Positions 22,141 through 33,225 of a stretch of DNA of 64,000 nt are shown one piece after another. Every line of letters starts with the position of its first letter. Within the stretch, counting starts at the first letter, position 1. The notes beneath the pieces are model-generated. The model was not told where the DNA came from. It was given only the letters and a program-made list of their open reading frames with translations, and did no database searches. This DNA is from Closterium sp. Naga37s-1 (Eukaryota > Streptophyta > Zygnematophyceae > Desmidiales > Closteriaceae). Location of the stretch: positions 1,117,001 through 1,181,000 of the forward strand of contig CANJKZ010000395.1 in assembly GCA_947471745.1 (NCBI GenBank), read 5' to 3'. Position numbers and translations under genes: made by a program.

Positions 22141-22960
22141 ATGCTAGCATATGAGGAGGTCGAGGGGGAGGAGGAAGCAGAAGGGGAGTACTTACAAGAG
22201 AGAGCGTTCATGGCATTCCCGAGGGAAAGAGATGACGATCTACGGCCGCGGGGGACGCCGAACAGGGAGAGAGTGATGAACCGAGAGCGGGGACCGCGAG
22301 GGAACGTGCACGAAGGAACCAGCAACACGGAAATGCGGAGGCACCCTAACGAGCGGTTGGTATGCCAGGCGTCAGTCCTAATAGCCGAGAAGGGGAGCTT
22401 GACCGTCGGGGGGTTGCCAGTGGGGCAAGCAATCATAGACACCGGCGCGCACCATGTGCTAATCGGAAAGGGGCTGGCCAAACAGCTAAAGCTAGACCTA
22501 CCTGGCAGACTGGTGCAACGGGGGATACTACTCATGACTGCAGAAGGGGGGGAGCCGGAGTGGATGCCCCGCACCCAGCGGCCAATAGAGATAGTGCTAC
22601 GCCCAGGTTCCGAGAAGGAATGCTGCATCCGAGTGAGCTGTGGGGTATCGGAGTCAGAGGACTATGATGTGTTAGTGGGAATGGAGCTGCTGTACAGAGT
22701 GGGGGCAACGATATGTACCTGGCAAGAGAAGGTCCTATACCGTGTGCAATACTGGGATCCTGAGAGCTCGGTTGGCACTCTGCCGGTCAAGTTCGTTAGG
22801 CAAGAGCCACGAGAGGCCTATGGAGCGCAGCAAGCTGACCTAGGACACGAACTGGACGACTGGAGCTGGGAAAAATATGAGGAGGAATACCAAGTGAGGA
22901 CGGAGAGGAGGAGGCAGGGAGGAGACCCGCCCTCTCTGAAGGAGTGTATCACCAGAGTGT
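22141..22960 (+). other. Gypsy-A aspartic protease region and acidic spacer
   Basis: The retropepsin active-site motif AIIDTGAHHVLIG lies at about 22430-22465 and the flap side follows (YDVLVGMELLYRVGA near 22662-22710). An acidic, tryptophan-containing spacer (about 22840-22930) links it to the methyltransferase. It would process the polyprotein. Confidence 0.8.
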
Positions 22961-23922
22961 GGGCACTGGAGAGCGCGCTGTGTGTGGTGGAGTTGTATGG
23001 AGGGATAGGCACTGGGCTCGCAACAGTATTGAGGGCCGGATGCCTAGTGAGGAAGTGGGTGCACGTGGAAAAGGATCCAGTAGTGAGAAGGATGGCCAGG
23101 CATCACGCACTGCAGCTGCTAGAGGAGTACCCGCAGCAACTGCTGGCATCTGCCATCCCCGCGGAGGAAGAAGCTACAGTAGACGACGTACGTGACATCA
23201 CAGAGGAGCAGCTGGACAAATGGGGGCAGATAGACGTGATAATTGCAGGGTGGGAATGTCAGGGGTACTCCAGAGCGGGAGAAGGGGGGGGGATGGAAGA
23301 CGCCAGAAGGGCATCATTCAGAGATCTGAAACGGGTGCTGGAGATGGTGCAGAAGAAGCAAGGAGAAGTCCTTTACATCCTCGAGAACGTAGACATCGCT
23401 GACGGCCGCAGGGAACCAGTCAAGCGCGCCTTCACTGAGATCAAGGCAGCGGTGGGGAGAGGCTTGGCGGCAGACGCGGCGCAGTTGGGATCCAGGGCAC
23501 ATCGCCCCAGGAGATACTGGCAGAATGGGGTGTCCGAGGCCAGCCTCAGGCACTCGCTGGCGCAGATGCAGCGGCCCGAACCGAGACTGGTTAGCGATAT
23601 CCTAGGGCCAAACCGGCTACCTGCACCTGTCCACACCCCAGACCACCCCTCACAGTATCAGTGCAATGTGCCAGGAAAGCCCAGGCAAGCACTGCCAACC
23701 TTAGTGTCATTCGCCGAGGCAAGAGGATTCGTCATGGAGGGAGACCTGCCGGGGCCAGGCATGATATATGACGTCAGGAAGAACAAATGGGAGCAACCCA
23801 CGGCCGAGGAGAGAGAGTCGGCGATGGGGCACAAGTGGGGGGCAATAGCACATCCACAGGTGACCGAGCAGCAGAGACGGGCAGCACTGGGGCGAGCCAT
23901 GGATCTGAACGTCATGACCTGA
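22961..23922 (+). other. Gypsy-A C5-cytosine DNA methyltransferase domain (DNMT3-like)
   Basis: About 320 residues with the ordered motifs of C5-cytosine methyltransferases: motif I VVELYGGIGTGLATVLRAG (AdoMet loop), motif II VHVEKDPVVRRMARHH, motif III DVRDITEEQL, motif IV around the catalytic cysteine (IIAGWECQGYSRAG), motif VI YILENVD, motif VIII AHRPRRYWQNG and motif X RRAALGRAMDLNVM. Target-recognition sequence lies between VIII and X. Motif I and the short motif X resemble DNMT3 more than DNMT1 or chromomethylase, and no bromo-adjacent, chromo or PWWP domain is seen. It lies between protease and reverse transcriptase with the same base use as its neighbours, so it belongs to the element. 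It would methylate cytosine in DNA; target and activity are unknown. Retroelement-borne cytosine methyltransferases have been reported in dinoflagellates and a charophyte alga. Confidence 0.88.
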
Positions 23923-23925
23923 CTA

Positions 23926-25490
23926 GTGGAGACAATTCGCATGCACCTAAAGAGGAAGGATATAGAAAGAGACATAGAGATCAGTGAAATGCATCAGGAA
24001 GGGGAGAAAGCAGAGAGGAGGAGGAGGCAGCTGCAGGAGATACAGGAGCAGCAAGAGGCACGGATAGTAGAAGGGTGGGCATACATGGCAGCTGAGGCAG
24101 CAGGCGCGGCAGAGGAGACACCAGGGCAGCAGCAGTCTGGACCCGACAAAGACGAGAAGGCAGATGAGAAAAGGGAGAGAGGGCCAGAGGACGACTGGCC
24201 TATAGGCGAAGGAATGGGGGCAGAGAATGCAAGAGCACTGCAAGAAGTGCTGAGGCAGCACCGGACCACCTTCGCGTATACTCTGCAAGAGTTGGGACAG
24301 TGCAATACTCACATAATGCAGCTGAAGCTGACAACTGAAATGCCGATATACCAAAGGAAGAGACGGATGAGCCCAGGGGACCTGGACATCTGCATGGAGA
24401 AGTGTGCTGAGTTGCTAGCAGCAGGTCTCATTCAAAGGTCAGACAGCGACTATGCAGCAGCCACGGTAGTAGCAGCGAGGAAGGACTTAACTGGGGAGGT
24501 CTCTGCTTGGCGGATGTGCGGGGACTACAGAGGACTCAACAAAGTGACCGTGGCAGATCGGTACCCCATGCAGTCAGCTGAAGAGATATTCGACAGGCTA
24601 CAGGGAGCGGTGGTGTTTAGCACGCTGGACCTCAGGCAGGGCTTTAATCAGATACCGATCAGGGAGGAGGATCGGAAGAAGACTGCCTTCCACGGCCCAG
24701 ATGGTGATTTATGCCCTTCGGCATGAAGAATGCGTCGCCTCTCTTCCAGCGAGTCATAGATGCCGCACTCAGGAAGGTCCCAGCCGCGGCCTGCTACATC
24801 AACGACGTGGTAGTGTTCAGCATCTCAGAGGAGCAGCATGTGAAGGACGTGAGTGAGACAATGGCAGCCATAAGGGAAGCCGGGCTCACCTGCCACCCCA
24901 AGAAGTGCAGTTTTGGGAATAGCTTGGTGAAGTACTTGGGCTTTGAAGTGCAAGGGGGAAGATGGGCATCCAGCAGGCGAAAGTGGAAGTGCTGGATCGA
25001 GTGCCTGCCCCCAAGGACAGGAGCACCCTCAGAGCAGTGCTGGGATTCCTGAACTATTACCGGAATTTCATACCGAACTTCAGCAGGATGGCCGCGGTAC
25101 TGAACAGACTGCTGAGAGAAGAGCAGGCATGGCAATGGGGAGAAGCAGAACAGGGGGCAATGGAGGCACTGCTCAAAGCAGTGAAAACTGCTACGGTCCT
25201 AACGCTGCCCAGCAAAGAGGACCCCTTCGTGCTCTACACCGACTGGAGTAGCGCAGGAATGGGGGGCATCTTGTGCCAAGAGAGAGAGGGACAGGAAATG
25301 GTGGTAGCCTTTGCGAGCAGGAGCTGCAATCCGGCAGAGGCAAACTACAGCTCCTACGAAGGGGAAGGCCTAGCGGCGGTGTGGGCCATCACAAACTTCA
25401 GGGTGTACCTGCAAGTGAGGCCTTTCGTACTGGTGACCGATCATCAGCCGTTGATGTGGCTGATGACCAATCAAGCACTAACTGGATGAA
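23926..25490 (+). other. Gypsy-A reverse transcriptase and RNase H region
   Basis: Ty3/gypsy reverse transcriptase with WRMCGDYRGLNKVTVADRYP, FSTLDLRQGFNQIPI, MPFGMKNASPLFQ and a catalytic loop near 24800-24820. RNase H follows with FVLYTDWSSAGMGGILC, YSSYEGEGLAAVWA and LVTDHQPLMWL. It belongs to a broken pol. Confidence 0.88.
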
Positions 25491-25504
25491 ACGCGAGATG
25501 GGCC

Positions 25505-27082
25505 ATGAGGCTGCAGGAATACGAGTTTAGCATCAGGCATCGGCCCGGCAAAACCTTGCAGCACGTAGATGGGCTGTCAAGGAACCCCCCACCTACAAGT
25601 CCAACAGCGTGTCTAGTGGCACTGGCCCGAGAGATTGACGGGGAAGGGGATAAAAGGAAGCAGCGGAAGGGGCCGGACGATATCTGGGAAGACCCAGAGA
25701 CACTACGCTGGATACAGGGCAAGACAGCCGAGGCGGAGCCAGCCAGCGAGAGAGCCAGGGCCAGGGGAGCCCACTACCGATGGTACCAAGAGCAGCTGCA
25801 GAAAAACACCAAGGAAGGCTGGAAGCTGGTACCACGGAAGGAGGAGAGGGAGGAGATAATGGCGAAGGTACACCGACAGCTGGGACATTACGGCAGCCTT
25901 AGGACAAGCCACCTGACCGAGACCGGCTGGTGGTGGGCAGGAATGAGAGGAGAGATTAAGGAATGGGTGGGTAACTGTGAACTGTGCAGCCGGAACAAAG
26001 CAGAGCTGGAAAGGGGCAGGGAGGAGCTGCAGTCCCTGCCCATCAGGGGCATAGGGTTCAGGTGGTCTTTGGACCTGGCAGGAGAAATGCCCTTGAGTCG
26101 TAGAGGGAAGAGATATATTATCATCATGATCGAACACGGGAGCAAGTGGGTGGAGGTGAGGGCCCTGCCGAGCAAGAGCTCAGCTAGAATAGCCGAAGCA
26201 TTCGAGGAGCAGGTACTGACGAGGTTCGGGGCCTGTGGAGAAGTACTGACAGACCAGGGCACTGAGTTTCTGGGAGATTTTGAGAAACTGCTAAAGCAGA
26301 GTGGAATCACCCACCGAAGGACCTCCCGCTACCACCCTCAGAGCGACGGGTTAACCAAGAGATTCGTGCAGACAGTCAAGAAAGGGCTGCGGGCATACGG
26401 GGAGAAATTCAAACGAGATTGGGATGCCAGGCTGCCGTGGGTGGTGGCGGGATACAGATTCAGCAAGCAAGCGGCACTCAAGGACTTCTCCCCTTATTAC
26501 CTGCTGCTAGGGAGAGAGCCCATACTCCCGGTGGATGCACCTAGACTACTGACAGGCATAGTAACAGTGGGCTCGGAGGAGAACTGGGTGGGGCTGGTGG
26601 AAGCACGAGCGAGATATCTCAGGGAGATGCTGCCGGCAGCGCTAGAGAACCTGCAGGTCGCCCAGCTCAGAGACGCCCAGAGATACAAGAAGAGAAGAGA
26701 AGGGGGAGCAAAGAGGAGGGAGCAGGACCTGGGAGTGGGAGAAGAAGTATATGTGAAGCAGGCCAGGCAAGACATGATGGATGTAGGGTTGAGTATGGAG
26801 AGGTGGAAAGTCAAGGAAGTGAAGGAATCTGGGGTCGTGGTACTCGTCAGTGAGAAAGGACAGGAGAAAAGAGACCACAGGACAAACGTGGCAAGGGCCA
26901 TGCCAAGGAGAGGCGGGCAAGCGGGGGTACAGGGAGCTGCAGAGGAAGAAGAAAGGCAGCCTTTCAAGAAGGAGATCCATCGGCAGATAGAAGTACAGCA
27001 GGAGCCGAGGAGGGGGCAAGTGGGCAAGGCTGCAGGGAAGACCCCAAGGATGCAGAGAGAACTGAGAAGCCTGCAGGGATGA
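25505..27082 (+). other. Gypsy-A RNase H end and integrase region
   Basis: Starts with the RNase H tail (QEYEFSIRHRPGKTLQHVDG). It continues into the integrase zinc domain (HRQLGHYGSL to CELCSRNK), the catalytic core (LDLAGEMPLSRRGKRYIII, LTDQGTEFLGDFEK) and a basic C-terminal domain (GEEVYVKQARQD). No chromodomain was recognised at the C-terminus. Confidence 0.87.
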
Positions 27083-27172
27083 GGGAAGAAGAAGAGCGGG
27101 ACAACACCAGAAGAGCCAGCACAAGGAGCTAGCAGCAGAAGACAACCCCTCCAAAGAAGGGAGATTCCGACA
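27017..27172 (+). repeat. 156-bp direct repeat, copy 1, inside Gypsy-A just before the 3' LTR
   Basis: Runs from CAAGTGGGCAAGG to GATTCCGACA and ends two bases before the 3' LTR. By eye it is identical to 27563-27718. Confidence 0.9.
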
Positions 27173-27174
27173 GC

Positions 27175-27564
27175 TGTCATGCTTTTAATTGTAGGAGTAG
27201 AAGTTGCAATATTAAAACAAGACAAGTAGACAATAGCGAGTAGCGCTAAATAGGAACAGGCGGGAACGGGAAAAGTGACGAGCGGGAGAACCAAAGATGG
27301 TAGCAAAAAGTTGGCACCGTTGGTGGCAACGGTAACCACATGATGCACACTTAGGCAAGCGGCGGGGTAGGAGTGACTTGCTTGCTTGTTTGTTTCCACT
27401 CTAAGCAAAAAATTGAGCATAGCCAACCTCTAGGGTACTGCGCGCAGAGGAGCCAATCAGAGCAAGCCCATCCTACCCAGTGCTGGTCAGAGGAGAAGAG
27501 AGCCAGCCGAGTTAGCCTTCCTAGAGAGAACGAGAGAGACTGGTCTTCCTGCTAGGAACTTTCA
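27175..27564 (+). repeat. Gypsy-A 3' LTR
   Basis: 390 bp matching 20373-20762 at about 98%. It is followed directly by a copy of the 156-bp internal sequence that also precedes it. Confidence 0.93.
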
Positions 27565-27718
27565 AGTGGGCAAGGCTGCAGGGAAGACCCCAAGGATGCA
27601 GAGAGAACTGAGAAGCCTGCAGGGATGAGGGAAGAAGAAGAGCGGGACAACACCAGAAGAGCCAGCACAAGGAGCTAGCAGCAGAAGACAACCCCTCCAA
27701 AGAAGGGAGATTCCGACA
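27563..27718 (+). repeat. 156-bp direct repeat, copy 2, beyond the Gypsy-A 3' LTR
   Basis: Starts at the shared CAA where the 3' LTR ends, and stops at CCGACA next to AGCC. Copy and LTR share a CAA microhomology at the junction, which suggests template switching during reverse transcription or later recombination. Confidence 0.88.
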
Positions 27719-29228
27719 AGCCCGAGGTGGGGGGAGGGTTGGGAGGGTTGCACACGTTGCTGGGATGGCGGGTTGCGGCGGCGGAGGAGGTGGGAGAGCG
27801 GTCGTCACTGCCCAGAGTGCAGGGACCTCGCATGCGGAGACGCACCGCACCGAGGCTGTGGGGACTGTGCTGCTGCGAGCTGGCGGTAGTAGTGGGGGCA
27901 TTTGGTAGAAGGGGGGTTTGGACCAAGCGTCATAGGGAGGAGCAGTTGGATCTTATGGTTGAGGGATTGGTTGAGAAGCTCGTACATGGGTTATTTGTGG
28001 GCATATTTGGCGACTTGGTTTATGGGACTTGGTGTATGTGGTGATATCCTGAGTTGGTGCCAGAGTTGTACGGGGGTTGGTTGGAAGCATGTGAGGCGGC
28101 GCTACTACCCTAACGTCCAGATCTAGGTTCGCCGGTTCCTTGACCCGGGCAAAATCTATGGTTTCCTCTCAGAGGGTTCGGGCAAGAGGTGCCCGATTCG
28201 AGCAGTGGGGCATGTGAGCCTAAAGTTGGTTCTGTGCAAGGAAGCCTATGGGAGAATTGGAAGGTGGTTGGAGATGTGTGACTATGTTGAGGGACCTATA
28301 TAGAGGAGCATGAAAGGGTTGGGAGACATGTGACCATAAGGAGGGAGGCCGATGGGGGAGTTTGAAGGTGTTGAGAGTTGTGTAACAATTTTGAGGGACC
28401 CATATGGGGCAGCTTTTGGGGTTGAGAGACATGTGATTGTTGGCTCGTCATGCCATGCAATTTTGCGGCGTCTGCGAGAACGAAGCGCGAGCGAGAGGTC
28501 CAATTGTTATGGCACGCACAGGAAATCTGAAGATTGCCACGTGGCACGCACAAGAAACCCGAAGCATCACCCACCCTCTTATTCACAACCAAGAACAGCA
28601 TTATCCGCAGCGCGAACCCACACCAATAGGCAACCAAAATTTGACAATTGGAATCTTGCAATCACCGTCGTTAGTGTCACACCGCGAACATACGCCAATG
28701 AGCATTCGAGATGAATGCATGGGTTATCTTCAGCGGGTAGGTTTGATGTCTGGGTTCGTGACAGCTCACGCAAACACCCTACCAGTTCTCGCATCGCGAA
28801 CATTAACCAATCACTACATGATTTGCTCGCCATGATGATATCCGGTGCGATTACATGTAACATCGGTAGTACGTGTCAAATTATAATTCGGCCATATCTG
28901 AAAGCAGTTCTTGCTTCCTATGTGTCACACAATGCCTCGTACTCCAGCACGAATCGTATTGTAGGTTGTTGTACCGCTCGGATGACCTAACCGAGCATGC
29001 CATGTTCCACCCTGATGTTGCATGTCCTGCAGATCGTCAGCATAAGTCGGAGTTGGTGAAGAAGGCATCGAACTTTGGACGGAATTCGATGGATTTCACG
29101 AGTGGCTCGTCGAGTTGCGGATAAGTCGACAACAAGTGGTCTAGTTGAATCAGAAGAAGTCGAAGGTATGGATGGATGCTGCATCAGTTATGCGACTGCT
29201 GGTTCTGATTCTGTACTTACAGATTCTA
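27719..29228. other. unassigned region right of Gypsy-A
   Basis: Contains the degenerate 103-bp repeat listed separately. A 106-codon frame at 27727-28044 (MGGGLGGLHTLLGWRVAAAE) has no recognised relatives and could be chance. The rest is non-coding as far as can be seen. Confidence 0.4.
28249..28440. repeat. degenerate 103-bp tandem repeat, about two copies
   Basis: Unit starts at 28249 (ATGGGAGAATTGGAAGGTG) and 28352 (ATGGGGGAGTTTGAAGGTG). Each continues with GAGGGACC(T/C)ATAT and a G(A)GAGACATGTGA end. Similar words just left of 28249 (CATGTGA) suggest a third, partial copy. Confidence 0.65.
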
Positions 29229-30930
29229 CTACTGCGGTTGAAGTTCCAGGTGTGCCGGCAACTGATGTGACTGGTGTTGTTTCTTCTCGCAGAAACCCAA
29301 GATGATCGACATTGTTGTTGAGTTCTTTTGGATGACTGTCTGCCTAAGTACTGAAGGTGAGGGCTCGTTCACTGTCTGCAGTCGTCCTGTCATGTTAGAA
29401 GTCGAGCACGAAAACTTCGTCCTGCTATACTGCCTTTGCCTCATAACCCCCCCCCTTGAAGAGTAGAGCCCTTTCTCAAGATTCTCAATGTCACATTCAT
29501 GGTGTACTCCCTTCGCCATAAGTTGACTAACGCTAAGAAGATTGTAACCAAGACCATGCACGATAAGAACCTGCGAGAGCTAAATAACAGTGTCTATTTT
29601 TGGAGACTGCAGAAGGACAATTCCTTGACGACGGGTACGTCGTGTATGGTTGTTCTTCATGCTTAACGAAGAACCCGTTGTTGATGCCTGACGTGCACAT
29701 GTGTTGGTGGCGACATTGGCGTACTGAGGATTATGTTGTAGCGAAGTTGAAATTCGCTCCATGACTTCATCTGGTGAAAACGTCAGCCAGGAACGCAGAA
29801 ATCGGTTCGTGTCTTCCATGCAGCTAGATCACGAGGTTGCGACGAGGTTGACGCGATTAGTGTCTATTGTTGAGCAGCAGAAGTAGTTGCGGCAACTACT
29901 TGAGGTGGAGCAATGGCTGGGCGTCGTGGTAAAGACTCTTGAAGGTTGGGACAATGATCGCGAAAGTGTCCAGACGTTTGACATAGATGACAATAAGCAG
30001 GTACGTTTCATTGAGATGTCTGGTGCTGGTGCTGTCGCTGATGTTGCTTTTGCTACTGTTGCTGTCATTGGTGCTGAAAATATGCATGTCGTTGTGGTTT
30101 TTGAGGTTGCTCGATCTTACAGTTGGTGGAGAAAGCAAAGTGATTGACTTTCTTGTTGCTCTTGCTATCGTACAGGTCCATGCCATGCTGCTCAGCCAGT
30201 AGAGTTGCACAGAGGTGCATCTCAAAAACGTTACCATGGGTACAAAGAAGAGAGTGAGCCTGTCCCCACTGAGGACCCTTCCAGCAATGACCACGGTGAC
30301 AAACATATAGTTAGGGAAGTGCACTCCGCCTTGTACATACTAATCACTTAGTTCTCTGCACCTGCTGATGTAGAGTAGCGCAGATTCTCCTGCTTTCATT
30401 TGCGCTGTAGAAAGCTCCGCCATAAGTCTGCTTTTTTACGTTGTCCGTAGCTTGATACAGCAGCTTCAAATGTTGCCAAGCGAGCTCCGCTGAGTTTCCA
30501 AACGGTATTATCTTAAACGGTGCTACTCTATTGGTGGCAGGTTTCGAAGAAGGATATTGAAAACCGAAACTGAAGTTCCGTTGTTCATCCTGTGTGCCAT
30601 GAGCTGGGTAATGTGCTTCTCCAGTCAAGTACTCCCAGATTGAGCCGCTTTCGTCATGAGTTCGAATTCAAGATTCCAAGAAAATAAATCTTTGTCGTCG
30701 AAGGGCCTTGAAGTCTGAAACTTCATAATGTTTAGCACATGTGTTTGATATGCTGTGATGTCTCTTATTATTGCACCCCATCCTGTTGTTGGTGTTGTTG
30801 TTGTTGTCGAGCAGAAGCATTCGCACCGATGGGCACAAAGGCAAAGGAGCTTCGTGGCTGCTGCCGAGGCGGAACTCGGTAAGCCATGGGTTGCTGTTGT
30901 TGCTGTGCATATGATGTACCATCAACACTC
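29229..30930 (-). mobile_element. remnant of an old Copia element (gag to pre-integrase)
   Basis: On the minus strand a glutamine-rich gag start lies near 30800-30950. Gag-like sequence with GNSAELAWQHLKLLYQATDN follows near 30344-30628, then a cysteine/histidine cluster near 30250-30320. A Copia pre-integrase sequence HGLGYNLLSVSQLMAKGV lies near 29500-29561. No LTR, reverse transcriptase or integrase core was found. It is heavily broken and differs from the other Copia families here. Confidence 0.6.
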
Positions 30931-30987
30931 ATATGTGCTATCCCTATGTTCACTGATGCTCATGCTTGCGGTGCTGATGTAAAGAAT

Positions 30988-33225
30988 TGTTGACGAGAAA
31001 GGGCCCCGCCCTCGCTTGGGCGAAGCCGACTTAGTTGTCCGGTTTGCAAGGCGTAAAGCCGGCCAGGCTTCGTGAATGGCGTCGACTTGGAGGAGCAAGT
31101 CGACTTGTTTGGTTAGCCGACCACGGCGAAGTCGACTTCGGCGGAGCCAACTTCAGCGAAGCCGGCCACGGCGAAGCTGATTTTGGCGCTGGCCGACGAA
31201 GTGAAGTCGCTGGACGACGTCAAGCCTAGGCGATCGACGAAGAGAGCGTCGAACGTGCGCCGACCTACTGGCGCCGACCTGCGAGTGCCGACGTCGGCTG
31301 AGCGGCCTCTTCTGGTCGACCGAGTAACTGATCGGCGAAGTTCTGCGGGGGTACGCGAACTTCGCCCCAGGTGGTTTTGACGAAATCGACCAGTGGGTCG
31401 AGCATCACGTCCTCGACGACCTGGCACCTGAGCAACGTGCATGATGGTGCACGACGTGCACACAACCGTCTACCTGCACCTACTTGGTAGGTGAGCACAT
31501 ATGCGCACAGTCAGAATGCTATAATTGTCTAGTCTGCAGTGGGGTACTCTATTGTGAGTACAGCCCAAATTAGGGTTTGCTATATGTATCCTATCTGCTA
31601 CTAGTGCAACTCCTCTTTCTGTTACTAACATTCTTGCTAGCGTTTCTCGACATGGTATCAGAGCGAGAACGCTCCTGGCCTGTGGGCCCACCTGCTTCCG
31701 CTATGTCCTGCCTGTCGCGCGCCCGGGCCGCGCGACGTTTTCTGCCTGCCGCGCGCCCGTCGCACGCGGCGTTTTTTCTTCCCGCCGCGCGCTCGGGGCG
31801 CGCGGCGGTTTTCTGCCCGCCACGCGCTCTGGGCACGCGGCGGTTTTCTGCCCGCCACGCGCTCGGGGCGCGCGGCGGTTTCGTCGCCCGTCACGGCACC
31901 CCAGGGGCCCGCGCGCCGTCCCCCCTCCCGTCGCCCGTTGCGGCGTCCTGGGGGCCCGCGCGCCGCCCCCCTCCCGTCGCCCGTCGCGGCGCCTCAGGGG
32001 CCCGCGCGCCGCCCTGCCCGTCGCCCGTCGCGGCGCCCTGGGGGCCCGCGCGTCCCCCCTTCCCGTCGCCCGTCGCGGCGCCCTGGGGGCCCGCGCGCCG
32101 CCCTGCGCGTCGCCCGTCGCAGCGCCCCAGCTGCTGCCCGCGTATCTGCCCCGCGCCGCACGCGCACCGCCTGTATTGGGGGTATGGGTGTGGCGGGTAT
32201 GGGGGTGGCGGGTGTGTGAGTCTTCCCCTGCTCCTCCTCCTCCTCCGTCTCCCACTGCTGCAGTTGCCGCTGAGGGGGGTGGGTGTGTGGGAGCCGAGGG
32301 AGTGGCGCTAGGGGGGTGGCGTGGGAGTGGAGCTAGGGGTGCAGCAAGGGGTGTCTGAAAGGGGTGTGGGACAGTTGGGGGAGGTTGAGCGGAGGTAGCC
32401 GTCGTGACGTCAGCAGCGCCAGTAGTCCGGGGCCCTTGCTCCGGTAGCCCAGCGAGCCGTCGCTGCGCCAGTTGCCCGTGGGTCCGTTGCTCCTGCCGCT
32501 CGTCTTAGCCGCGGAGCCAGTTACTCCTGTAGTCCGGGGCCCTTGCTCCGGTAGCCACCGTGCGCGCCGCTCCTGTTGCCCGTGTGTCTGCGGCTTCACC
32601 CGTCGCCTCCTATCTCCACTCCTCTCACAGTCCCTCCTCCTCCTCACTTGCCTTCTGTGACTACCTCTAGCTTTGCTTGTACTTGTGAACTTCTTATGCG
32701 ACTGCTTGCTGTGCTGATCATACCCCACTTTGCCTATGGGGGTGTGTCAGAATGCTATAATTGTCTAGTCTGCAGTGGGGTACTCTATAGTGAGTACAAC
32801 CCAAATTAGGGTTTGCTATATGTATCCTATCTGCTGCTAGTGCAACTCCCCTTTCTGTTTCTAACATTCTTGCTAGCGTTTCTCGACACGCACATGGTCA
32901 CCTACGGTTACAACGCTGACAAGCCGCCCTGCTGCAGAGTTGGCAAGCCACCCTGGTCCAACGTTGGCGGCCCGCCATCCTGCAGTGTTGGCAAGCCGCC
33001 TTCCAGCCGTGTTGGCACGCAGCCATCTTGCGGCGTTGTCAAGCTGCTATGTCGACTTTGTCATGCCATTGTGTTCAATGTTCTTTCAATTTTCTTAGTG
33101 AAACTCTTGCAAATTCTCCCCATGAACACAGCAAGTAGTGAGAACAAGTGCAACACTTCGATCACCTCGTACAACCCCGTAGCCTCCCACGTAGTCGAGC
33201 CACCATTGTAGAGTTATTGTCCGCA
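30988..33225 (+). mobile_element. solo LTR of the Copia-5 family, split by a short LTR element
   Basis: The left part (30988-31508) matches the start of the Copia-5 LTR (GAGAAAGG, CCCCGCCCTCGC, CACCTACTTGG) and the right part (32889-33225) matches its end (TTGGCAAGCC, GTGAACACA-like words, CCTCCCACGTAGTCGAG, CCGCA). The flanks are AGAAT at 30983-30987 and AGAAC at 33226-33230, a nearly perfect 5-bp target duplication. No internal part is present, so this is a solo LTR left by LTR-LTR recombination. It is diverged from the Copia-5 LTRs. Confidence 0.75.
31509..32888 (+). mobile_element. short non-autonomous LTR element, copy 1 (1,380 bp)
   Basis: Two 144-bp LTRs (31509-31652 and 32745-32888) differ at about six positions (about 4%) and end CTCGACA. 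A perfect TGGTATCAGAGC primer site follows the left LTR and the GGGGGTG polypurine tract precedes the right one. Perfect 5-bp target duplications CGCAC lie at 31504-31508 and 32889-32893. The interior is GC-rich repeat (GCCCGTCGCGGCGCC units, about 31900-32130) with no retroelement protein. It must have relied on another element's enzymes. Confidence 0.92.

Larger units (their letters stand above)
20373..27718 (+). mobile_element. Gypsy-A: Ty3/gypsy LTR retrotransposon carrying a C5-cytosine DNA methyltransferase
   Basis: Two 390-bp LTRs (20373-20762 and 27175-27564) begin TGTCATGC and differ at about eight positions (about 2%), a fairly recent insertion. Internal order is gag with two zinc knuckles, aspartic protease, methyltransferase, reverse transcriptase, RNase H and integrase, which is Ty3/gypsy order with an added domain. 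Gag and the protease-methyltransferase part lie in one register, as in elements that use read-through at the gag-pol boundary. The pol part is broken, with about three breaks. A 156-bp copy of internal sequence follows the 3' LTR. If it is counted as part of the element, the termini are TG and CA, flanked by AGCC on both sides (20369-20372 and 27719-27722). Confidence 0.92.

Noticed and set aside
22961-23922. Methyltransferase as a separate host gene trapped by chance
   Set aside because: It is in register with the protease, ends where reverse transcriptase sequence begins, has no intron, and fits exactly inside the pol order; an element-borne domain is simpler.
27727-28044. 106-codon frame right of Gypsy-A
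   Set aside because: No recognised similarity, odd composition and no splice context; left as unassigned DNA.
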